DNA from: Acinetobacter apis | GTDB taxonomy: Bacteria > Pseudomonadota > Gammaproteobacteria > Pseudomonadales > Moraxellaceae | Direction: 5' to 3' | Length of the DNA stretch: 64,000 bases | Assembly (NCBI RefSeq): GCF_900197575.1 | Contig: NZ_FZLN01000001.1 | Location: forward strand, 62,001-126,000 | Position numbers and translations under genes: made by a program | Part shown: one piece after another, positions 1 through 10,900 of the stretch | Layout of the letters: every line of letters begins with the position of its first letter | Numbering within the stretch: the first letter of the stretch is position 1 | Notes under the pieces: generated by a model | The model's database searches: none | What the model was told of the DNA's origin: nothing | The model's input: the letters and a program-made list of their open reading frames with translations, nothing else

Positions 1-2
1 GT

Positions 3-941
3 GATTATGTATTCTCGATTGAGCAAAACCAATTGCCTGCATCATTTTGTATTGTGCAGCAAAATCTACCTGATTATACCTCGGTCAGTGGTACCACAGG
101 TTATACACGTTCAACTGATACCATTACACTGACCAAAACCAGTGCAACCAGTTATATTGCAAATAACTTTGGTGATGTAAATCTGAGTGTTGTATTAAAT
201 GAAGATGGTCAGCATACAGCAGTTGCAGGCGATGTAACGGATTATCCACATCGTTTAATCACCCAAACACCTGTTCAATTGACTCAAATGATGCAAACAC
301 AAACACAGCAACCAAGTGGCAGTAGTGATCAGCCATGGCAAGCGTTGGTATACCGAGATAGCAATTGTAATGGGCAAGTGGATGCAGGAGAGGGCGTATT
401 TAATCCAACAGCGACAAATAGTATTTCGCTGTTGCCAAATACAGCGCTATGTTTAGTACAGCGTGTGTTTGTACCTAAAAATGTGGCTGCAGGTGCAAAA
501 CATATTGGCGAGTTACAAGCGAGTTATCAATTTGCATTGAGTAATCCATCTCAAACCATTTCAGGGCAAACATTAAAACGCCAAGATGTCACATTAATTG
601 GCAGTGCAGGTTTAACTTTAACTAAAAAAGTGCGTGCTGTTGCAAGCTGTCCATCAACATCATCAGATACCAATGTTTTTGCAATAAGTAATCAAGCCGC
701 TAAAAAAGACAATTTAGAGTATGAAATCACTTATAAAAACAACAGCAGCAAGAAACTGCAAAATGTCAAAGTTAAAGATACATTGCCAACGGGAACAACG
801 TTTGGAAGTATGAGTTGCAGCATTACACCTAGTGGAAATACCTGTGCAACCAGTCGTACTGATGGAGCACTGACGTGGAATTTAACTGGACTATTAAGCC
901 CTACTGCATCTGGCACGCTACGGTTTTGTGTTGCGCAGTAG
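3..941 (+). CDS. DUF11-type repeat surface protein, 5' end outside window
   Basis: The reading frame is open to the left edge, so this is the C-terminal part (about 312 residues) of a larger protein. The visible part has Asn/Thr/Ser-rich beta-sandwich repeats. One segment reads like a calcium-binding loop (DSNCNGQVDAGE), and the last 110 residues form a DUF11-type domain (YEITYKNNSS, then VKVKDTLPTGTTF). That last domain resembles the C-terminal domain of the 901-residue protein at 2159-4864, so the two are probably paralogues. Several cysteines, in pairs such as CSITPSGNTC, suggest disulfides in an exported protein. The protein stops about three residues earlier than its paralogue after the final beta strand. 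No membrane anchor is visible. Signal peptide and full length cannot be judged. Confidence 0.7.
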   Translation, partial: DYVFSIEQNQLPASFCIVQQNLPDYTSVSGTTGYTRSTDTITLTKTSATSYIANNFGDVNLSVVLNEDGQHTAVAGDVTDYPHRLITQTPVQLTQMMQTQTQQPSGSSDQPWQALVYRDSNCNGQVDAGEGVFNPTATNSISLLPNTALCLVQRVFVPKNVAAGAKHIGELQASYQFALSNPSQTISGQTLKRQDVTLIGSAGLTLTKKVRAVASCPSTSSDTNVFAISNQAAKKDNLEYEITYKNNSSKKLQNVKVKDTLPTGTTFGSMSCSITPSGNTCATSRTDGALTWNLTGLLSPTASGTLRFCVAQ

Positions 942-1460
942 AGGTGCTTGACTAGGTGGTATGAATACTTAATTTGGTGATCTTGATTGTATATCACGCT
1001 AAGAATTGATCTAAATATATACGTTTCTTGTGCAATATTTAATCTCAATTCAATTATTTTTAAACTCAAGTGTTTAAAATTTAATCTATTAGACTAAAGT
1101 TTGTACGATAATGACTTAAAATATAATAAATACTTTGAAAGTAGAATTTAATTCTACATAATTTAACCTTTGGTGAATAATCATTTTGAGTTGAATGCAA
1201 AGTTATTCTTATTAAAGTGTTTTTTTAAATTATTTTTAAGATTAATTTAATGTTATTTTAAGGTTTATTAAACAAATGGTTTAAAAGCTTTAATTTTAGT
1301 TATTTAAAAATAGCTTATTGCAATATATTTTTGTAAAAATACACAAAATTTTCACAAAAATATATAAAATAGTGTGCGTTATGTATACAATGTGTATATT
1401 ATTTGAGTGATGTGTTAGAGCATATCAAAGTGCTTTTTTGGGGAATTGGGGGCAGTAAAC
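942..1460. other. Long AT-rich intergenic region
   Basis: About 520 bp between two surface-protein genes. It is very AT-rich, with many homopolymeric A and T runs, and I see no coding potential, strong hairpin or RNA gene. The last 90 bp, with a TATACAATGTGTATATTATT stretch near 1382-1401, would be the natural place for a promoter of the next gene, but I cannot assign -35 and -10 elements with confidence. Confidence 0.4.
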
Positions 1461-1958
1461 ATGCATTTAAAAAAACATTTGATGCAAGGGGTGTTAGGGA
1501 TTGCAGGTCTAGTTTTTGCAATGACGGTTGCTGCTGAAGCAAAAGTCACCAAAGATCCTGTTTCAGTTGAGCTCAAAACATATCTGATTAACGTTGGTGC
1601 TGATGGGAATCAAACCACAAAGCTTGTGACGAACGTTAAACCGAATGATGTGGTTGAGTATCGTGCAACATATACCAATAACACATTAGGTGAAATTAAA
1701 AACTTAGTCGCCACCTTACCTATTCCTGTCGAAACACAATTTTTGGGTAAATCGAAGCCCGACAATGTAAAAGCAAGCATAGATGGTGTGAATTTTGCCC
1801 CAATGCCTTTAAAACGTAAAGAAGGTGGTCAATGGGTGGATGTCGCACTGAAAGATTATCGTGCTTTACGCTGGACCATTGCTGCTCTACCAATGGGGAA
1901 ATCTGTCACTGTTTCAGCTCAAACTCGAGTAAACAGTGAAAAAAATGCAACTAAATAG
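1461..1958 (+). CDS. Small secreted protein of the DUF11-cluster, unknown function
   Basis: A 165-residue protein. I chose the ATG at 1461 over an upstream TTG at 1446 because the signal peptide then begins normally (MHLKKHLMQG, hydrophobic core, AAEA cleavage site near residue 27), and a G-rich stretch lies about 10 bases upstream. The mature part contains one immunoglobulin-like, DUF11-resembling unit: VVEYRATYTNNTLGEIKNL matches the usual 'YTITYTNTGN..A.NV' strand pair, followed by a proline-containing strand (LPIPVETQF). It lies between two larger repeat proteins on the same strand, which suggests a shared surface system. It has no transmembrane helix after the signal peptide. The function is not known. 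It could be a subunit or chaperone of the larger proteins, but that is inference from position only. Confidence 0.65.
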   Translation: MHLKKHLMQGVLGIAGLVFAMTVAAEAKVTKDPVSVELKTYLINVGADGNQTTKLVTNVKPNDVVEYRATYTNNTLGEIKNLVATLPIPVETQFLGKSKPDNVKASIDGVNFAPMPLKRKEGGQWVDVALKDYRALRWTIAALPMGKSVTVSAQTRVNSEKNATK

Positions 1959-2158
1959 TCTGAATAACTTTTAATTAAAAAATGATTCAGCACCACTTTT
2001 AGCTTGCTTTCTTATACCTTCATTCTTTTGGTCTAAACTAGGCCGAAATAAATTACATTACTTAAAATTTGCCATTTAATCATGGCTTTAGAGAAAACTT
2101 GTCAGTCATTTAACTAAATTACATTGATGTTGAATCTTTCAATAGGGGAAAGTTCCAA

Positions 2159-4864
2159 ATGTTTGATCAAATCCAACGTTTAAAGTTGACGAAACTTGCA
2201 ACCTCAATGGCCTTGCTTGCCGGCGGTGTCGCATTTATTTCAACGGCACATGCCGCTGCACCGACCGCAGGTACAAATATCAGCAACATTGCATCTGCAA
2301 GTTATACAGACAGCAATGGTTCAAATAAAACAGTGACATCAAACGTGGTGACAACCACTGTTTTACAAGTTGCAAGTTTTACTTTGGCGTCTGATCAAAC
2401 ACAAACTGCCAATGCAAACGGTCAAGTCTCACTGTCGCATACATTAACCAATACTGGGAATGGAACAGATACTTTTACAGTTGCTGTTGCCAATAATGAC
2501 AGTCGCGATAATTCAACCGACAACTATGATTTTAGTCGTCTGAATGTTTATCTTGATGCCAATAAAGATGGTGTTCCAGACAGTCAAACACCAATTACCA
2601 GTGTGAATTTAGCTGCAGGTGCATCGGTCAATTTAATTATTCAAGCGACAACAGCAAGCAGTAGTGTTGCAGCGGGTGATTTGGGTAAATTAACTGTATC
2701 TGCTACCAGTACGTTTGACAACACCATCAGCGGTAAGAACGTCGATACGGTGAAAATTACCAATGGTGCTGTAATTAGTTTAGTGAAGTCTGCAAGCGTG
2801 CAAAATCTAGATGCAACTCAAACGAGTACAGCATCGCGTGAAGTAGAATATAGCTTAACCTATCAAAACACTGGTAATACCACAGCAAGTAATGTCACCA
2901 TTACCGATATTTTACCAAGCGGCTTAACCTATATTGCAGGTTCAGCAACGTTAAATGGTACTGTTTTAAATGATGCTGATACCGACACAGATGGATATAA
3001 CTTTACAGCAGGTAAAGCAACTTTGGTTTTATCAAGCGTTGCAGCCAACAGTACTGGTGTGTTGAAATTTAAAGTTCAAGTCAATCAAAATGCTGCTGCA
3101 GGTAAAATTACCAACGTTGCAGAAGTTGATCCTGATGGCTCAGGTCCAGAAGGTAAAACATCATCTAACTCGAATGATGTTACGGTATTAAGTGTGAAAA
3201 AAGGTACTGTAAATGACAGCTTGACAGATGCATTTGCTGATGGTCAAACCACAAGTACACCTACGCCAGATGTGATTACCCGATCCACCACTCAAGGTAC
3301 GCCTGTAAGTTTTGGTGTAACTAGTGACAGTGGTGAGCCAATTGTCATTCACAATACAGGTAATGTTAGCGAAGCTTATAATATTACAATTAATAAAGAT
3401 GCTTTACCGCCAAGCAGTATTGTTGAACTCTTTAAAGCAGATGGTGTTACACCATTAACAGATACCAATGGCGATGGTGTTTTAGATACCGGTCCAATTG
3501 CAAGCGGTGCAACAGCGCAAATTATTTCAAAGGTGACATTGCCTTCGACCTACTTTACGCCAACACCTGCACCAAGTACGCCAATTAATGCTGTTTTAAC
3601 TGCTGCGCCAATCAGTAATTCAGCAGCAACAGATACGATTAAATTGGTAATTAGCCAAGTCGTTGCATCAACAGTTGACTTGTCTAATGGCGACAGTACA
3701 GACAGCAAAGGGTCGACAACTGGTGCATCAGGTCAAGATACTGGTCAATTTATTGACACGAAGACCACAAAGCCTGGACAAGCCACCAGTTTTCCACTTG
3801 TGGTAAAAAACAGTGGCGCAACTGGCGATAATTATAATTTATCGACGTCAACACCATTGCCAGAAGGTTGGACTGTTCAATACTACATCGCAGATGGCAC
3901 AGGTGCTGCAACAGGTGCACCAATTACCAACACAGGTAATATTCCAAGCGGTAGCAGTGTGAACTTAGTTGCTCTTGTGACACCACCTGCCAATGCAGCA
4001 GCAGGCAACCAAGAAGTCTTATTTAAAGTGGCATCGCCTGCAACAGGCTTAACTGATGTCATGTCTGACCGTGTGATTGTAGATACTGTTCGTAAAATTA
4101 GCCTTCAAAATGACCGTACAGGTCAGGTTGCCCAAGGCGGTACAGTGGTTTATACCCATACTTTAACCAACAACAGTAACATTGTTGAAGGTACAACATC
4201 AGGCAGCTTGCCCTTTACATTAACCAATGATCAAGCAGCAAATGGCTGGGTCACAAGTTTGTTTGTCGATTTAAACAATGACACTGTGGCAGATGCCAAT
4301 GAATTGGTTACAGGAAATGATCTTGCAGCAATGACTGGCAGTATTGCACGTGGTGCATCAGTGAATTTATTAATTAAAGTTCAGTCACCAAGCAGTGCAA
4401 CTGCAGGCGTAACCAGTGCTGTGACATTGACCATTAAACCTACGGTTGTCGGTGGTCAATCTGTCGCTGATCTTGCAAATACAGATTTGACCACAGTGAC
4501 CAGCGGTCAAGTGCGTTTAGTGAAAGAACAAGTATTGGCAGATTGTGCAACTGGCGCGGTAAAGTCATCTACCTATACCCAAAACACAGTTTCGGCAAAA
4601 CCAGGTGAATGTGTTCGCTATAAAATTGTGGCTTATAACGAAGGCAATGCCAATGTAACAAATGTGGTCATTAGCGATGCAACGCCTGCATACACCACAT
4701 TAAAAGTGATCAGTGGGGCATCACCAATTGCAACTAATGCAACATTAAGCACATCAACAACAGCGTTGGCTGATGGTTCAACAGGAACCATTTCAGCAGA
4801 AAAAACACCGCTGTCACCAAGTTCAAATGCGTCCTTAGAGTTTGTAATCAAAGTAAATAATTAA
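2159..4864 (+). CDS. 901-residue secreted DUF11 repeat protein
   Basis: The start at 2159 is supported by an AGGGGAAAG ribosome binding site at 2143-2151. A signal peptide ends near residue 33 (STAHAAA). It is followed by an N-terminal module (GTNISNIASASYTDSNG) that is also found in the 2007-residue protein downstream. The rest is a chain of beta-sandwich repeats. Clear DUF11-type units are at about residues 205-345 (VEYSLTYQNTGNTTASNVTI) and 785-901, with related units between. Three acidic loops (DANKDGVPD, DTNGDGVLD, DLNNDTVAD) look like calcium sites of dockerin or thrombospondin type. The composition is rich in Thr, Ser, Asn, Ala and Val, with almost no Cys except in the last repeat. 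No anchor or barrel is present, so it is either released or held by another protein. Its role is unknown; adhesion or surface layer is a guess. Confidence 0.75.
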   Translation: MFDQIQRLKLTKLATSMALLAGGVAFISTAHAAAPTAGTNISNIASASYTDSNGSNKTVTSNVVTTTVLQVASFTLASDQTQTANANGQVSLSHTLTNTGNGTDTFTVAVANNDSRDNSTDNYDFSRLNVYLDANKDGVPDSQTPITSVNLAAGASVNLIIQATTASSSVAAGDLGKLTVSATSTFDNTISGKNVDTVKITNGAVISLVKSASVQNLDATQTSTASREVEYSLTYQNTGNTTASNVTITDILPSGLTYIAGSATLNGTVLNDADTDTDGYNFTAGKATLVLSSVAANSTGVLKFKVQVNQNAAAGKITNVAEVDPDGSGPEGKTSSNSNDVTVLSVKKGTVNDSLTDAFADGQTTSTPTPDVITRSTTQGTPVSFGVTSDSGEPIVIHNTGNVSEAYNITINKDALPPSSIVELFKADGVTPLTDTNGDGVLDTGPIASGATAQIISKVTLPSTYFTPTPAPSTPINAVLTAAPISNSAATDTIKLVISQVVASTVDLSNGDSTDSKGSTTGASGQDTGQFIDTKTTKPGQATSFPLVVKNSGATGDNYNLSTSTPLPEGWTVQYYIADGTGAATGAPITNTGNIPSGSSVNLVALVTPPANAAAGNQEVLFKVASPATGLTDVMSDRVIVDTVRKISLQNDRTGQVAQGGTVVYTHTLTNNSNIVEGTTSGSLPFTLTNDQAANGWVTSLFVDLNNDTVADANELVTGNDLAAMTGSIARGASVNLLIKVQSPSSATAGVTSAVTLTIKPTVVGGQSVADLANTDLTTVTSGQVRLVKEQVLADCATGAVKSSTYTQNTVSAKPGECVRYKIVAYNEGNANVTNVVISDATPAYTTLKVISGASPIATNATLSTSTTALADGSTGTISAEKTPLSPSSNASLEFVIKVNN

Positions 4865-4898
4865 CATGCATAAAGAGCAATTTTGCTCTGTATGCATG
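4865..4898 (+). repeat. Strong hairpin after the 901-residue gene
   Basis: Begins directly after the stop codon. The arms at 4865-4879 and 4884-4898 pair over 15 positions with one mismatch around a 4-base loop. No T run follows, so it is not a classical intrinsic terminator. It may stabilise the upstream mRNA end or attenuate transcription into the next gene. Confidence 0.6.
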
Positions 4899-4907
4899 GG
4901 TTAATGT

Positions 4908-4940
4908 GCGGACATTTGTGCATGTTTGGCAAATGTCTGC
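4908..4940 (+). repeat. Second hairpin between the two large surface genes
   Basis: The arms GCGGACATTTG (4908-4918) and CAAATGTCTGC (4930-4940) pair over 11 positions including one G-U, with an 11-base loop. It sits 9 bp after the first hairpin and 43 bp before the next start codon, without a following T tract. Confidence 0.5.
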
Positions 4941-4983
4941 ATCAATTCTTTATTTAGACGATTGACTTAAATGGTAGAGCGCT

Positions 4984-7900
4984 GTGCAACGACAGAAAAA
5001 AATCAAAGTATGTCAAAACATATCTTTCATGCTATCTACGTTGACAATATCTATATTGTCTGCTCAGAACAGTCATGCTTTAACTGTACCGAGCGTGGGC
5101 ACATCAATTCAAAATGTGGCGTATGCCAGTTATTTTGATGCCAATAGCAATCAACAACAATCTGTGTCAAATGCTGTAGAAGTCAATGTTTCTGCACTAT
5201 ATGCGATTACACTAACCAATCCACCGATACTAGAGACTGAACCCAATACACGGGTGATTTGGGCAAATACATTATCTAACAATAGTAATGCACCTGTTCA
5301 AGTTCAAATTGAAGCACTTGCAATAAGTGCGTTTAACAATACAAAAATTTATATTGATTCAAATAAAGATGGTCAATTTGATTCAACAGACCAAGAGTTA
5401 GTGACCTCTGTTGCCTTACAAATTGGACAAAGTGTAAATTTATGGGTGGTCGCCACCACGAGTTCTGATCTCACTGAAGGGCAACAATTTAATTTACCGA
5501 TTAAAGCCACAGTGGTTGAAGACAACCAAGTTACAGCAACAGCCACGGACAGTGCTGTGAGTTATGGCGCAAACTTAATTGCAAGCGTCACTGTACAGCA
5601 GGCAACCTTCACCCCATCTGCAACAGCAAATTTTGATTTAAATTACACCTTAAATGTGACCAACGACAGTAAGCAAACTGCCAAACCCATTGATGTGATG
5701 GTAGATGGTCAATTACAAAAAATGGTGTTGTTGGTGGATGACTTGCCTCCCAATACGACATTTAAATCTGCTTCAGCTCAAAATGCTCAAGCCAAGCTTT
5801 TATATAAGCTGACCAGCAATACATACAGTACAGTTGCACCCAATGATTTGACACAAATTAGCCAGCTTGTGGTGGGTTTTCCACAAATTGCAGCCAATAG
5901 TTCAGAACAAGTCAATCTTGTGGTGACAATGAATAATAACATTGCCCAAACCACGATTAAAAATAGTTATAAAGTTGCTTATGCCATAGGGGATCGCCAA
6001 AAAGATGCGGTCTCTAATGTTGCAAATACAGTGGTAACAGGTTCGACCCAAATTTCCAATACATCCAGTAATTTTAAAAATGTATTAGCCACTGGAAGTG
6101 TAAATAACGCATTAAATATTGAAGCGAAAAATGCGAGCTGTAATATTAGCCGTGATGTGGTTGACCGCGTAAAAATTCGATTAAAGTCGAGTAAAACAGG
6201 TGATATTGAAGATGTGCTGGGTGTAGAAACTGGAGTGAATACAGGCGTCTTTCATTATAGTTTGCCAACAACATTGGCGAATACAGGCATTCCGTATGAT
6301 GCTGTATTACAAACCGTTAAACGAGATCAAGTGAATGTCAGTTTAACCGATTGTATTGATGCACAAGGACAGTCCACAGAAAGTATTGCTGATGTTAATA
6401 CCAATGTCTTGATTGATCCATATGGCATTGTATTTGATGCAAAAACAGGATTGCCTGTGGCTGGTGCAACAGTTACTTTGTTAGATCAAAGTGGTCAACC
6501 TGTGGCTGATGGCGTTGCATTTAAAACAAATATTGAAACAGGCGATTTAATTTCAATTCCAGCCACACAAGTCACCAATAGCGCAGGCGAATTTGTTTAT
6601 CCGCTTGTACAGGCGGGTACATACAGTTTAGTGGTAGATACCAAAACCATCTCTGGTAGTACCAGTTATACATTTGTCAGTGATCGCAATGTTTACCCAA
6701 GTTTTTCTGCAGATAAAGCCGTAGATTTAAACTGGTCTTATGCTGGACAATTTACATTAAATCATGGTGATCCTGCGCTAAATATTGATATTCCAATTGA
6801 CCCTGTACTTTCAGCTGCCAATGCATCGTTATTTGTGAAAAAAGCAGCATCAAGTAAAACAGCAGAAGTTGGTGAATTTGAAGAATATACCGTAACAGTT
6901 GCCAACCGTGGGACAGCAGATTCAACTGATGTGGCAATCACTGATACGTTGCCAAGAGGCTTTATTTACATGCAAGGGTCAATGCGTGTAGATGGTAGTA
7001 AAGTTGCAGACCCAGTCGGTGGTAAAGGACCTTATTTAAAATTGGGATTAGGGACTTTAACACCAAATAAAGAAGTTAAAGTACAGTACCGTGTTTATAT
7101 TGGCCCGAATGCATTAAATGGGGATGGCATTAACCGTGTCCGTGCGAAAGATGCTCAAGGGACAGCGTCGAATGAAGCCATGGCTGCAGTGGAAGTGATT
7201 CCTGGTGCATTGATTTCAGATGGCTTTATCATTGGTAAAATATTTAATGACTGTAATAACAATGGTGTGCAAGATGTCGGTGAAATAGGTGTCCCAGAGG
7301 TAAGACTGTATCTTGAAGATGGCAGTTATGTAATTACAGACAGCGAAGGTAAATATGACTTTTATGGGATTAGTGCAAAAACGCACGTTTTAAAAGTTGA
7401 CCGTACCAGTTTACCTGCATCATCACAATTAAGTGTAATCAGTAATCGTCAAGCTGGTGATCCAAACAGTCGTTTTATTGATCTAAAACGTGGTGAATTA
7501 CATCGTGCAGATTTTGCTTTGGTCGATGATACTTTGACATGTTCACAATCTTTAAAAGAGCGAATATTAGCGCGTAAAAAGAAAATCGAGCATGACAATA
7601 CCAACTTAGAGCAAATTTTACGCTCGGATTTAACACAAGACCCAATTTTTTCTAAGGTCAGTGATGTTCGTGGGCAGCCAGCCAGTGGATGTATTTCAGC
7701 ACAAGGGTTTGCAGCCAATTGTAATCTTGATTTTTCTAAAGAACAGCGTGACAACATTAAACATGTAGAGCTGACACCTCAAACATTGACTGCACCACAT
7801 CATGTGGTCAATGAACCTCAAGCAGCTGAAAAATCAGTCAATTTGGAAACAGCATTAGAACAGGCAAGCAACAATCAATTAGAAATATTGAATCTAAAAG

Positions 7901-10900
7901 ACCAACAAATCTTGGCATACCCGCAAACATCAGTGCAACTGAAAGGGGTAATGGGCACATATCTTGAATTATGGGTGAATGGTCAACAAATCCCAGAAAA
8001 ACGAATTGGTAAACGTGCAGTGTTACCAAGCTCGCAGGTATATGGCTTAGATTTTATTGGTATTGATCTGCAAGTAGGTCGTAATACCATTGAAGCACGT
8101 CAAGTGGACCAAATGGGGAATATCCGAGACAGCAAACGCATTGACGTGGTTGCGCCTGATCAATTGGATAAATTACAGCTTGAACCAAACAAAACATCAG
8201 TACAAGCCAACGGTTATGACCGTTTGAATGTGGTATTAAATCTTGTGGATCGTCATGGTACGCCAATCTCTAGTCGTACACCCATTACCTTAGACAGTTC
8301 CATTGGTAAGATTGATCTTGTTGATGTCGATCCTAAACAAGCAGGTGTGCAAGTTTTTGTGGAAGGCGGTCGATTAGTTGTCCCGATTATTGCGCCAATT
8401 GAAGCAGGTGAAGGAATTTTATCGGTAGAAAGTGGTATTTTTCATGCCAGTACGCCGATACGCTTTTTACCTGATTTACGACCAATTATTGCGGTCGGCT
8501 TGGTTGAAGGCTCAGTCAATTTTAAAAAATTTGATCCAAAAGGTGCAGGTTTAAATGCATCAAATGATGGTTTTGAAGAAGAGCTCAGTGAGATTTCATC
8601 ATCAAATCAGGGGCAGCGTACCACCAATGGGCGAGCAGCACTTTTTTTAAAAGGTCAGGTGAAGGGCGATTATTTACTGACTTTAGCCTATGACTCAGAC
8701 AAAGATAAAAACCAGCGTTTGTTCCGTGATATACGCCCAGATGAATATTATCCGGTGTATGGTGATTCTGCGACGAAAGGGTTTGATGCGCAATCGACCA
8801 GTAAACTGTATGTACGTGTCGATAAAGGCCGTTCATATGCCATGTATGGGGATTATGTGACACGGACTGAAAATGATGAAGGTTTGTCTTTAGGGCAATA
8901 TAACCGATCTTTGACAGGGCTTCGTAGTGCCGTTGAAACAGATCAATATAAAGTGACTGCATTTGCTGCAAGTACCAATACCCAACAAGTGGTGAATGAA
9001 CAACGTGCGATTGGTATTTCAGGACCTTACAGTTTAGGCGGTATGTCGGTTGAAGACATTCGTGACAACAGTGAAAAAGTTGAGATTATCACGCGTGATC
9101 GGAATAATGCTGGACTGATTATTGCTCGAACTACATTAAGCCGATTTACCGATTATGAAGTGGATTCTTTTAGTAACAGTATTTATTTAAAAGAACCTGT
9201 TTCAAGCGTCGATGCCGATTTAAATCCTGTTTATTTACGGGTTACGGTGGAGTCTGACCAAGGGGGTGAAAAATACCTTGTGGGTGGTGTATCAGGCTCA
9301 ATGAAAATCAATAAGCAAAGCAAAGTCGGCGCATCTTATGTCAAAAGTGACAACCCACTGACACAAGATCAGTTGGCAAGCATAAACACAGTGGTTAAAT
9401 TTGCCAATGATCAAGGTAAGTTTATTGCAGAATATGCACGTTCAGAAAATATATACAGCGACTTTACTAGCAGTACACAAAGTCGAGTGCAACCCGATGC
9501 ATCAGGCAAATTATCAGGGGATGCAGCACGTGTTGAATTAACTTATGCTTATAAAGATTTAGATTTAAAGCTTTACCATAATCAAGCGGATATTGGCTTT
9601 TATAATTTAGCTGCACCTGTCACTGCTGGTCGTAAAGAAAGTGGCTTTAAAGCCCGTATGCAAGTTCATAAAGTTGGCTTGGCTAAACTTGAAGCTATTC
9701 GAACAGAAGACCAATTAAGTGGTGTCAATCAAGGCATGTCTGCCAGTATTGAACGTGCAATCAATCGAATTATTGCGCTTGAGCTGGGGCTGAAATACTA
9801 TGATACATCAGCCATACAGGGTTTATTAAGCACAGCACCGATCAGTAATTATCATGGTGTGACCTTGAGAACGAGAGTGACCAGCCAGTTGCCTTGGCAG
9901 GGTTCAAATGTGTTTGCTGAATATGAGCAAGATATTGTTACAACGGATCGCCGTAATGTTGCTTTAGGTGCCAATTATCAAATTAACTCTAAACTCAGAG
10001 CATATGGTCGTCACGAGTTGGTATCAAGTTTAAATAGTTTATATGATTTAAACAGCAATCAACGTCAAAATGTCACCGTGTTTGGTATTGATAGTAAATA
10101 CAACAACAACGGTACAGCATTTAGTGAATACCGAGTACGTGATGCAATTAGTGCACGTGAAGCCGAAGCGGCATTAGGTTTACGTAACCGTTGGGAGCTT
10201 GAAAAAGGCGTTTATGCCAATGCAAGCTTTGAGAAAACCAAAGCACTCTCGAATACCAATAACAGCAATTCAGAAAGTACAGCGGCATCTTTGGGGCTCG
10301 AATACCTCAAAAATCCAAATTGGAAAACTGTGGCGCGGCTAGAAGCGCGTTGGTCAGACCAAGCCAACACTTTACTCAATACGCTCGGATTGGCTTATAA
10401 ATATTCAGAAGATGTCACTTTATTGGCCAAAAATATTTTAAGCCATACAGACAGCAAAAATACAAGCAGTGGAGACCGTTTGGTTGATCGCTTTCAGTTG
10501 GGGCTTGCTTATCGTGAAACTGAGCAGAATCGCTTTGATGCATTATCCAAAGTTGAGTATCGTTATGATCGTAACCAAACTGATTTAAATAATCCGTATT
10601 TAAAACATGTTTACATTTTATCAAATCATGTAAATTATCATCCCACTAAAGATTGGACCATCTCAGGTCAATATGCTGTTAAAAATGTGAATACCACGTT
10701 TTCAGGATTAGAATCTAGTGGAATGACGCATATGCTCAGCGCACGCACGATGTACGATATTAATGATCGATGGGATGCAGGCATTCATGCAGGTGCATTG
10801 TGGTCTAATGTAAGCTCAGGACAGCGTATTTTGTTGGGTGCAGAAGTTGGTTATTTGGTGGCTGCAAACTTATGGGTTTCTGCAGGATATAACTTTTCAG

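Noticed and set aside
905..975. Possible frameshift at the end of the partial surface gene
   Set aside because: The protein ends only about three residues earlier than its paralogue, and other frames give no better continuation.
8585..8971. A 128-codon frame opposite the giant surface gene
   Set aside because: It is rich in His and Tyr from reverse-reading Thr/Asn codons, has no ribosome binding site and lies wholly inside a real gene.
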